A stretch of DNA of 64,000 nucleotides from Microcyclospora pomicola (Eukaryota; Ascomycota; Dothideomycetes; Capnodiales), in NCBI GenBank assembly GCA_002786065.1, contig NHNY01000001.1, forward strand, positions 1,984,001 through 2,048,000. Direction: 5' to 3'. The notes beneath the pieces are model-generated. The model did not search any database and was not told the origin of the DNA. It saw only the letters and a list, made by a program, of their open reading frames with translations. Positions 24,680 through 34,805 of the stretch are shown piece by piece. The translations under genes were made by a program, and so were the position numbers. Each line of letters begins with the position of its first letter. The first letter of the stretch is position 1.

Positions 24680-24840
24680 CTGATACCAGACTCAAGCGAG
24701 CATATCTGGCGGTTATAAATACACAACCCTGCGAACATCACTTGATCTCGGGATTCGACTTGCTGTGACTGCGGGTTTCTCAAGGGCACGCGGGAATTAG
24801 TCCAGAGCCTCGGTTCTCTGGCCACCTATTTATATACATC

Positions 24841-26278
24841 ATGCCTGTCAACGAGATCCCAATCGTGCGTTGCCCATTCTACTCTGGAGCTGATTAGTGC
24901 TGTATTTCCAGTGTGCTGCAAGCAATCTGTTGGCTGAGACTTTGACAGGACGATGCATATACGGACTTCGACGAAGATGCGGCGACCTTTTCTTCGTGAG
25001 TTGACCCAATTGCCATGGGACCCAGCGACATGGCATTCGCGAAATCGAGTAATCGACGGACTGACTTGAACCAGACAACGGACAATAGCGACAACGACCA
25101 CGATGTATCGGCAAGAAAACGGACGGACGTATCACGCATATCGTAAGATCTTCGCAAATGCATCGACGAAGCCTTGAGTGCTGAGAGTTTGCAGGGGATG
25201 GCGAATACTGGCAGCCGAACGATGCCAAGCAGAACAGCCACGAGGCGCTTGTGTACAATGCAGCACCATGGACTCGAAGCTCGAAGCAACAACTAACCGC
25301 ATCACAGACACCACATGTGTCTCATGACGCTCAAAGATCGACTCTTCCTCGCCCCCATCGAGGACCCCAAGCGGATCCTGGACGTAGGCACCGGCACCGG
25401 CATCTGGGCAACGTAAGCATCGCCCCTCTGTCCCCTTCCTTCTCCTCTCTAACAAAATCCCCCAGCGACATGGCGGACAAATTCCCCGACGCCGACGTGA
25501 TCGGCACCGACCTCTCCCCGATCGCGCCCGGCATCCAGCCGCACAACGTCTCCTTCGAGATCGACGACTGCTGCAGCGTCTGGGTGTATCCGGCCAACCA
25601 CTTCGACTTCATCCACATGCGCGGACTGTTCGGCAGTATCGCCGACTGGCCCGCGCTCTACCGCCAGTGCCTCACCCACCTGGCCCCTGGCGCCTACCTC
25701 GAGCAGTTCGAGTTCAGCGTGCACTGCCACAACGCCGACGCCGCCGCCCTGCCCCCAGACTCGGTCCTCGCCCGCTGGACCGACAACTTCGTCGACGTCG
25801 GCGCCCGCGCCGGCAAGACGTTCGAGATCGCCGAGACCATAGCCGACCACCTGCGCGCGGTGGGGTTCACGGATGTCCACGAGACTATCTTCCAGTGGCC
25901 CATCGGTCCCTGGAGCTCTGACCCCTTTCTCAAGGAGATCGGCCGTTGGAACTTGCTGAATTGGGAAGAGGGTATGGAAGGATGGGCCATGGCGGCGTAC
26001 ACGCGCGTGCTCGGCTGGACATACTCGGATGTGCAGGCGTGGCTGCGGCAGGTGCGCGAGACGCTGCGGGCGCGGCGGCAGCATGTCTATCACGAAGTGT
26101 AAGTCTTCATTCCTCCTTGCTACCTTCCCCCTTTGTACCCTGGCGTCCCTGATGCTCCCTCTGCCACTTCCCACCACCATCCCCTTGTCTCTCCAATAAC
26201 CCCCGAATCCGAACCAACGCTGACTTACATCTTCTTGTGCCAAATAGAAGAGTCGTCTACGCCCGTAAGCCGCTATGA
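24841..26278 (+). CDS. SAM-dependent methyltransferase, LaeA-like family
   Basis: Seven exons fit: 24841-24864, 24949-24995, 25075-25142, 25195-25252, 25308-25412, 25466-26098 and 26248-26278, giving 321 residues. After an acidic N-terminus (DDAYTDFDEDAATFS) comes the family block YRQENGRTYHAYRDGEYW, then motif I ILDVGTGTGIWATD, the acidic-loop region DVIGTDLSPIAP, and FDFIHMRGLFGSIADWP. The protein ends VVYARKPL as its relatives do. LaeA-like and secondary-metabolism methyltransferases share this layout. The substrate is unknown, and no biosynthetic core enzyme lies nearby, so a tailoring role in a cluster is not supported here. The small first exons are chosen because each restores a known family segment in frame. 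Confidence 0.82.
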
Positions 26279-26902
26279 AACAAATCCCGATATGATCGAC
26301 TCCATCGCCACCTGTGATGTGACATCTGCCTCTCAATCTGCCTCTCAATCGGTGTCTGCGAGGTGAAGTGACTTCTGAGCATCCGTGATGTCCCCTCACA
26401 ACATAACATACAGTTCCCACCCCTACCATCCTCATTCATCGTATAGGGTAGATAAAACCCGCTTTGGCCTGACGCTACCCTATTCCATTCCACCGTCGTC
26501 TAATTGATAGGTAGGTAGGTAGTATGAGTTGAAGAATTTGACATGGATGTATTCCTCTCCAGTGACCTCTACGATACCGTGCATCATCCGCTTCCTCTCT
26601 GATGGGATGCATGGGGTTTTAGGAGGCGAGGACGCAACGTTGAAAGCAAGGGGAAGTTGGATCATGCCATGAGGCCTTGTTTGGCTTCCCAGCTACTTTT
26701 GAGGCCTATAGGTTCGATATGGATGCTCTTCGTCGGGACGAACACTGATGTGGTTCAATGCTGCTGAACAACCTCACCCTCACATTTGTACATTCTCACA
26801 CACGGAGATGAAATAGGATGGAAAGCAATTCGATAACGCTCACAGGCTATAATGATATTTTCAATCCTTTGACTCATCTACATCTATGCTGCTCTACACC
26901 AG
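26279..26902. other. Intergenic between convergent genes
   Basis: This region lies between the stops of the methyltransferase (plus) and HMG-CoA reductase (minus). It contains a short TCTGCCTCTCAA duplication near 26328-26351 and a GTAG run near 26508. No gene is seen. Confidence 0.5.
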
Positions 26903-29900
26903 CTACCGCCTCGCCGAGTTCTCCGTCAAACCCGTGATCGTCGGGCTCGTCAGCGAGACTTTCCGCATCGGGCTAGGCGCGCGACTCGGGGTGGCGCTGG
27001 GCGCAGCGGAGCGGTTGTGGGCCATGTGCGCGCTGACCAGATGGCCAGCGGCTAGGGCCGAGGCGAGACTGAGTTCGCCGGCGAGGACGCCGGCGGCGAC
27101 GATGCGGGCGAGTTGGCGCGCGTTCTCACCCGGCGACGTCATGTGGGCGCCGCGGACGCCGAGCATGTCGAGCATGGCGGCTTGGGGTTCGAGGATGGTG
27201 CCGCCGCCGATGGTGCCGACTTCGATGCTGGGCATGGAGACGGAGATCTGGAGGTTGCCGTTTAAGCTAGGGGAGGGCATGTTAGTGAGAGAGGACTGAG
27301 GAAGGCAGGAGAGGATATACGTACTTCTTCATCACAGTGATGCAGTTACAGCTCTCGACGTTTTGTGCTGGGTCCTGGCCGGTGGCGAGGAAGATGGCAG
27401 ACACAAGGTTGGATGCGTGAGCGTTGAACCCACCGATACTACCAGCCATAGCGCTACCGATCAGGTTCTTGGCGACGTTCAACTCTACCAAAGCGTCGAC
27501 ATCACTCTTGAGAACACTTCTTACGACGTGGCCGGGGATGATGGCCTCGGCGACGACACTCTTACCACGACCATCAATCCAGTTGATGGCGGCAGGTTTC
27601 TTGTCTGTGCAGTAGTTTCCAGACACCGCGATGATGGCCATGTCTTCGAAGCCGGCCTCGTTGGTCATGACCTTGAGTGCGTGATCAACACCCTTCGATA
27701 TCATATTCATACCCATGGCGTCTCCGGTGGTGGTCTTGAAGCGGATGTAGAGGTAGGTGCCAGCGATCGCACACTTGAGTGATTGCAGGCGAGCGAAGCG
27801 GGAGGTAGAGTTGAATGCGTCGCGCATCACCTTCTGACCCTCCGCACTGTCGAGCCAGTTTTTGGCTGCAGCCGCGCGCGCAAGCGTCTCGAACCCAACA
27901 CAAGGACCACGAGTCATGCCATCACCAGTCAAGACTGTCACAGCTCCGCCTCCAGCGTTGATAGCCTTGGCACCTCTGCTGGTACTCGCGACGAGCACAC
28001 CTTCTGTGGTAGCCATGGGAATGTAGTAGCTGCGGCCGTCGATGACCATGGGTCCAGCCACACCGAGTGGCAACGGGAGATATCCAACCACGTTCTCACA
28101 GCATGCACCGTGTACACGGTCGTAGTCGTAGTTCTTGTAGGGGAGCAGCGATCTTTCGAGTTTGCCAGTGAGATCAGTGGTAGCTGGTGTTCTTGCGATA
28201 AGGGATCGTCGGATCTTGACGGCACGAGTCTTGTCGCCTAGCGTCTTCTCCAATGCGTAGCCAGGGATCTTGTTACGAAGGGTGAGGTCAACCAGTTCAG
28301 CGTCGGTGAGCAGATGCGCCTTCTTCTCCTTGACCAACAACTCGCACTCCTCTTTCGTACGCTTGGAGGGTGCATCATCTACTGCTTCTGGTTCGTCTTT
28401 GGTGTCTTCGTCCACAGGGAGAGGCGCATCGGGCGCTACTGCGTGGCCGCCTTGCTTAGGCTCCGAGATGGTGGGCACGGCCTCACGGGTGGTCTCGGCC
28501 TCTTTGATGCTCCATCGTGCGGCGTTGAACAGATATCCATTGAGGGCCAAACTGAGCGCGAGCACAATGATGACCCACTTGCTGAGTACTGGGTCTTCAA
28601 AACTTCTGAGCAGGCTGTCCACAACTCGGCCTCCAACGGCAGAGAACACACCGTTGCTGTTGTCGCCGTCGAAAAGAGCCCAATCCGAAGCTGCGTCGCC
28701 CGAGGTTGCTGGTGCTGACGTCGACAATTCGTACTTGATAGGATGGAACACCGTGACCGACAATGGCTCGCTGTTTGCCTTTGCCTGAGTGAGGAGGAAC
28801 TCAAGACCGTTGCCTGCGACCTTGAAGGGGTCCATTGGCGGTAATGCAACCGCACTGGAGAGCCCGGAGGTGGTGAGTGGAGAGTTGCCAGCGCCTCGGA
28901 ATGGCAGGCTGGCAAGATTCAAGACATTGATACCAATGAATGCGCTGGCCATGAGGACCTTGAAGCGCGGCACGCTGCTGTCGCGGACTTTGCGGCCGAA
29001 GATGCTGAACTCACTACTTGGGGAGCAGTTATCATTGCTGGGCCAGTCGTTGCTGCTGGCAACATTCTCCGCGACACGACGGCTGATTCCGTCTTCCTCC
29101 AACGCCTTGCGGAGAGCCACGTGACGCTTGATCCGGTTGATCTCCAGTTTGATGGTGAGGATCGAGGTGTAGAAGGTGAACAACAGGATACAGTCGAAGA
29201 ACAAGGTCCATGCTGCGAGGAAGCAGAACTGCTTGAGTCCGCCTTGAATGCCAGATGCCGCACCGAGACAGAGGATAGCAATCTCGACCACGTAATCCCG
29301 CACAATCTCGAAACCGCGTTCGCGCACAGCTTGCTGAACGGCGTATTGGAGGGTGAGTGGCGCATCGCCGCTTCCATTACCATTGTTATGGCGTTTCGCG
29401 GAAAGTGATGCGGATAGAACTGCTTGTGTCAGGACAATCGGCTTCTCGAAACCGATCGTGACGACGAGGAATGGAATGCCTTCGGAGAGCAGCACAAGAT
29501 TCTCAGGGACGCCCAATTGCATGGTAACGATAAGGCCAAACAGCAATGCGAAGGAAGAGGACAGGAGCACGGCCGCGCCTAGCCAGAGATTGGAACCCAT
29601 GCGGCGCATGCTGAAGAACAACGAGCCGAACGTAAGGTACATCGCCAGGTATCCCAAGGTCATGATGATTATGTCGAGAGTCTCGGCGTTCTTTACGAGT
29701 TCGACAAAGGCCGTCCAGGAGTTCACGGCCCACTCCACAATGCTGTTGGACTGGACTCCGCTGTAGCCATGCTTCATGCGCCAGAACAGTTGCTGAGGCT
29801 CATCGTCGGTCTCGTCATGTGCATGTGCAGAGGCGAAGCGGCCTTCAACAGCGATCTCCTTGAGACCGTCCAAAAAGTGCGCGCTCTCATTGGCAGGCAT

Positions 29901-30419
29901 GGAGAAGGCAAGGCTCGAGTCGGTAGAGATGGATGCCAGTAGGTTCCCGCTTGACGGCAGGATCTGAGCTGAGCTGCCATCGGGCAAGACCAGCTTGTTT
30001 GCAACCAGGGCAGCATTGGGCGAGCCATTGGTGTCGGGGAATGCGAGAGTCACCAAGGCGACATCGCGGGGCGTGTATTTCGATCCTTTTGCTATTTGCT
30101 GATCTGCCATCTGCCATTTCCATGCTGTGTCAGGCCCCACTTGGAGGTTCTTGCTGCCGGCCGATAGCGTGGCCAGATCGACTCGGTTCGAGAGGAGGAT
30201 GGGCGAGGGTTGGAAGAACCCCGTGGCTAGGAGGTTGACGTAGAAGACGCTGCCGAGGACGGCTACCGCGGACAAGACATGGATCGGGTGCGTGCATGCC
30301 TGGTGCGAAATGGTCTGTAGGTAAGGCGTGATCTGGTTGTTGTAGTAACCCGGTTTCCCAGGATTGGAGACATCGTAGGTGCGCCTCCAGCGGGTGGGTA
30401 TCAGGGAGGCGAACAGCAT
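26903..30419 (-). CDS. HMG1: HMG-CoA reductase
   Basis: The enzyme reduces HMG-CoA to mevalonate with two NADPH and is the controlled step of sterol and isoprenoid synthesis in the ER membrane. Exons 30419-27325 and 27266-26903 give 1152 residues. An N-terminal helix (about 45-65) is followed by a large lumenal-type loop and a sterol-sensing-domain-like multi-helix region (about 248-430), another helix near 615-635, a charged linker, and the catalytic domain from about 690. Catalytic marks are [16 protein letters not shown], Glu806 in TTEGVLVAS, Lys in [15 protein letters not shown], Asp1016 in GQDPAQN and the C-terminal His in [18 protein letters not shown]-binding [11 protein letters not shown] is present. 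All key residues are intact. The extreme C-terminus is Ser/Pro-rich. It shares its upstream region with a divergent b5/acyl-CoA dehydrogenase gene. Confidence 0.96.
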
Positions 30420-31787
30420 GTTGAAAGGCCGTCGATCGTCTGGGAGGCGGAGGCGATGCGAACCCGGTGCAGAGGGCGAGGAGATCGGAGGAGAGGGTGA
30501 GAGTGATTTAGGTGGAAGTCGTGGTGGTCACTGAAGCACGTGCGGTCCTCATGCCATGCGGGACAAGCACAGCTTGGATCGTGAAGCAGATGTTCGGCGG
30601 GAGGAAGTCCAGGCAGGTAGGTGTGTAGAGACGTTGATTTGTCTAGTAGGCTTTGCGTTTAAGCCTCCTTTCTCTGTCTAATCGATAAAGTCGGGCTTCG
30701 TTATTGGCCGTCGATCCCACTTTCGCTCTGGAGCGATTCCTGTGCACCTACAGGAGTCGTGATCGTATGCTCCGTTGCTCCGGTCGTACTGAGTGACAGC
30801 GTCCAGGCGGTCAGTGACAGTCGGCCGGGCTTTTTTAGTGAGTGATGGCGGAAAAGTGTTGGAGGGATGTCATGCAAGGAACAAGCTTTCCGTCGGTTGA
30901 TTGGCCTGTGGCGCGCTACCGTGAAGAAACCCTCCACAGCGGCGGGCGGGTGTTTCTGGGAGGTCTGATGAGGACAATGGTGATGGGGATGGTAAGACAA
31001 ACACACAAGATCGATCGCAAGAAGATGGAGGAGAAAGCTACAGAAGTGTGTTGTATAGAAGTATTGGTTGCCTGTTGACGATTACATCTCATCCTCGTCC
31101 AGCACATCGAGTCATGGCACCATTCGCCCATCCTTTGGCGCGCATGATGCTCCGGCATAGGAATCGTACGACAGATCTGCCACCCCCACCTCCTCCACAC
31201 ATATACACTGCAATAGTAATATCGTTCACATTCCCCGTCTCTCGTACGAGTCGACAGCAATAAGATGTTCAGCTGTTCATTGCACGACCACCTACGATAT
31301 ATAGATGCGTCCTGCAGGTAAGGCTTCACTGCTGATCACCGCTCGTTTGGTTCTTGCAGTTCTCTTCAGGTTGATGCACACAACAACAAATAGCAAGACT
31401 GGCACAGGATATGCTACCTACCTTATATACTCCATGCTCAGCTACAGGTGATACCCAACACTTTCTCGAGATTTCATATCTGAACTCTTCACTCTCGTAC
31501 GCAACACCAATCCAGTGTCCAGCATATCCGATCAATAAGCAGGTCAGATTTGGGCCATGTGGCTGTTGAAGATGGAGACCCTGAACAACTGCACTTCTCC
31601 ACACTCCACACAACACTACTCTTCGCCACACACCAAACACGACCTCGGCATTCATACCCAGGCTGCGGCACTCAATCCATCCCGTCCAGATATGCGCCAT
31701 GGCTTCTCTTCATCCTCTCCCGTCTTGTGTTTCCTTTCAACATATTTCTCTTGAACTAATCTACATCTCTCTCCCTCATCGCCCACC
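30420..31787. promoter_or_regulatory. Shared divergent promoter region
   Basis: This 1.37-kb stretch separates the start codons of HMG-CoA reductase (minus) and the cytochrome b5/acyl-CoA dehydrogenase gene (plus). It contains no credible gene. C/T-rich sequence just upstream of the plus-strand start (about 31700-31785) is typical of fungal 5' leaders. Sterol-response elements could not be confidently picked out by eye. Confidence 0.5.
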
Positions 31788-33379
31788 ATGAAAGCCCCCC
31801 TCACCCGTCAAGAAGTGGCCAAACACACCACCGAAGAGGATCTGTGGGTCATCGTCGATCACAAAATCTACGATCTCTCAGAATTCATCGATGCGCATCC
31901 CGGTGGCAGTGTCGTCCTGACCCAAGTCGCTGGACAGGATGCGACTCAAGCCTTCTACAACCTGCACCGTCATGAAGTGCTGCAGCAATACTCGTCCCTT
32001 TGCATTGGAACGGTGGAAGGTGAGAAGCCGGAGGTGATTGATCCACAGCCGGGCGATCTCAGCCAAGTACCATATGGCGAGCCCTGCTGGTTATCGCCGA
32101 ACTACACAAGTCCTTACTACAAGGATAGCCACAAGAAGCTCCAAAAGGCAATGCGTGTCTTCGTGGAAGAGCATGTCAAGCCGGAAGCGCAAGAGAAGGA
32201 GAAGGATGGAACGCACATCAGTCAAGAACTGATCAACAAGATGGCTGCGAACAATGTGCTGGCGATGCGATTGGGTCCCGGCGAGCATTTGCATGGTCGA
32301 TCATTGATGGGAGTCATGGACGGCAAAGACTTCGACGTCTTCCACGACTTGATCGTGTCGCAAGAGCTGAACCGTGTCAACGCCAGAGGTTTCCAGGACG
32401 GCAACATGGCCGGCATGACCATCTCTCTCACGGCTGTGCAACATTGGCTGAATAACAAGGAGCTCAAGCAGAAGATCACAGATGAGGTGCTATCAGGAAA
32501 GAAGAAGATGTCGCTAGCGATCACAGAAGCCTTTGCGGGATCTGATGTCGCCGGTCTACGCACCACTGCCGAGTCGAGTCCGGACGGCAAACACTACATC
32601 ATCAACGGCACCAAGAAATGGATCACCAACGGAATGTTCAGCGATTACTTCGTGACGGGATGCAAGACGAAGAAGGGTTTCTCCGTGATTCTCGTCCCTC
32701 GTGGCGAAGGTGTGGAGACCAAGCCGATCAAGACCTCCTACTCCGCCGCGGCTGCAACCACTTACATCGAGTTCAACAATGTCAAGGTGCCGAAAAGCTA
32801 CCTGCTTGGCGAGGAAGACAAAGGGTAAGTCCGACACGCGATTCTGATAACCCCGCCGGCACAACACTGATCCGTCGCAACAGATTCACCGTCATCATGT
32901 CCAACTTCAACCACGAGCGATGGATGATGGCCTGCGCCACGACCCGCTGGTCCCGCACAGTCCTCGAAGAATGCCTGAAGTGGTCGCACCAGCGCCTCGT
33001 CTTCGGGAAGCCGCTCGTCGCCCAGCCCGTGATCCGCCAGAAGCTCGCCAAGATGATCGCGCTCGTCGAGTCGAACCAAGCCTGGCTCGAGCAGATCTCG
33101 GACCAGATGAACAAGCTCTCCTACGCTGACCAGAGCAAGCTCATGGCCGGCCCCATCGGCCTGCTCAAGTTCCACGCCACCCGCTCCGCCCACGAGATCG
33201 CCGACGACGCCACCAACATCTTCGGCGGCCGCGGCTTGACCCAGTCCGGCATGGGCAAGGTCGTCGAGATGTTCCATCGCACGTACAAGTTCGATGCCAT
33301 TCTTGGCGGCACCGAGGAGATTCTGGCGGATTTGGGTGTGAGGCAGGCGATGAAGTTTATGCCCAAGGCGATGTTGTAG
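31788..33379 (+). CDS. Cytochrome b5/acyl-CoA dehydrogenase fusion
   Basis: Exons 31788-32824 and 32884-33379 give 510 residues. Residues 1-80 form a cytochrome b5 domain with the haem-binding HPGG motif (His36) and the second ligand His59 or His61 in NLHRHE. From about 110 on there is a full acyl-CoA dehydrogenase: N-terminal helical part, beta-domain with LAITEAFAGSDVAGLRT and KKWITNGMFSDYF, and the C-terminal FAD-binding helices with FGGRGLTQSGMGK and GTEEILADLG. The family introduces an alpha-beta double bond into acyl-CoA, passing electrons from FAD; the b5 domain could act as built-in electron partner or donor, which is inference. This fusion type is known in filamentous fungi. I see no clear mitochondrial presequence, and the C-terminus PKAML is not a standard peroxisomal signal. 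Confidence 0.9.
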
Positions 33380-34805
33380 ATGATGTATACACTATTTTTG
33401 TAGAGACCACATTATCGTGTACTGGATGTTGTATGTCTAGTATTGTATCCTCGCATCCTGGAATGGTCGCTCTCGCAAATCGACGAGACACGCTGTTTCT
33501 CAAAGACATGTTTCGATCGCTGGCGTGAGGCATGAAGACGGAGTCTGTGCCTACCTGATAAGGTAATCCGGCAAATTTATTGGACAGGGAGCTGGGTGCT
33601 TTGAGCAACGAGGCGGATCTGAGCCATCACTTCAATTGCTCCCATGATTTTAATGTCGTCAATCTACTCTGTTATACACAGATCCCATCTATGGTCATTC
33701 CCTCCAGTATCCATCGCACTCAAAGACAACAATGCTAAGGTAGGTACGGACCTGCCTCGCGCTCCCGATTCCAACAAAGCTCCGTACTACAAGAGCATCA
33801 TTGACGATCACAATCCACGCCATCGCACCGCACGATGTCGTCTTCGCCGCACGCTCTGATAAGTCGCTCACTCATCCCAACTACTCGAAGCTAATACCAA
33901 CCTTCCGAGTCTCTACCGTAACAAGTATGTGTGTACACTACGTAGGTAGCGGGTGAAGAGGAACGCTGGCGGGGGGTTGGTGGTGTGAACTGTGAAGCTA
34001 GCACGCCATCGACTTCACCTCTTCACTCATCACCCAGCGTGACGTCTCGAGCCACAGTACCGTGCGAGTCCTTGTTGGGAAACGTGATCGCGGGCAGGAA
34101 CAGCTACACGCAGTGCGGGCGATCGGCAACTTGTATGGAGTCAACCTAGTTGGCAAGGTAATTCGTGAGATTCGAAGCTGTCTTAGCACGCCATCGACAT
34201 CACTTCATGGATCATCGCCAGTCCTGACGTTTCCAGCTACAGTGCCATGCAAACTATGGCGATGCGTGATTCGGTACAGGATAGCTACATGCGTTGCAGG
34301 CGATCGGCCTTTTGGACAATGTCAAATCGGTAAAGTGATCGTGAGTTTCGAAGTTGCCCTAGCACGCCATCGACATCACTTCATCACTCATCGCACATCC
34401 TGACGTTTGCAGCTGTGAGGACTTGGCTTAGGTACCATGCAAACTACCATTTGCGAAACGTGATCGGAATGGAAAGGCTTGATACGTGGCGGGCGATCGG
34501 CAACGTGGACGCTGGTAGGCTGGTAAAGTGAATGTGAGTTCAACATACATTCTTGGGGTGCTCGACAAGCTCGCCATGCGCGCTTGGGATGGGCAATGCT
34601 GCAAGTCTCGTCTTCGAGAGGATTGTCTGTAGCAGCAGTACCTCCAGCAGCGTCCCTGCTCCATCTCCTCCTCACTCTTCTTCCCTTTCTCTTGCTATCT
34701 TTCTTCTCCTCCACCTTACCCTCTTTGCATGTCTCTGTTCACCATCCCCACCATCTCACGCTCTTGATATACACGGATCTGTGTCTGGCTCTTCCGACCC
34801 AGTTC
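33380..34805. other. Intergenic with tandem array
   Basis: The first 600 bases after the b5/acyl-CoA dehydrogenase stop show nothing recognisable. From 33999 to about 34545 there is a tandem array (separate entry). The 34650-34800 part is C/T-rich and is the likely leader of the next gene. An open frame joins this leader in frame to the fusion gene from 34584, but its residues are low-complexity Leu/Ser/Pro, and the ATG at 34806 is preferred. Confidence 0.5.
33999..34545 (+). repeat. Tandem array of three units of about 180 bp
   Basis: Units start with TAGCACGCCATCGAC at 33999, 34184 and 34360, a spacing of 185 and 176 bp. Each unit carries TCATCACTCATCGC-like text, a CCTGACGTTTGCAG-like acceptor, a block containing GGGCGATCGGCAAC, and ends with a GTGAGTTTCGAAG-like donor. 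The third unit is the most diverged at its end. The order acceptor, about 105 nt, donor, about 70 nt resembles repeated exon-intron units, but the frames contain stops in the third unit. Confidence 0.65.

Noticed and set aside
25449-26435. 328-codon minus open frame
   Set aside because: It is the antisense shadow of the methyltransferase gene, open because of GC-rich codon use.
24841-30419. Possible biosynthetic cluster of methyltransferase and HMG-CoA reductase
   Set aside because: No polyketide synthase, peptide synthetase, terpene synthase or pathway regulator is present nearby; the reductase looks like the housekeeping copy.
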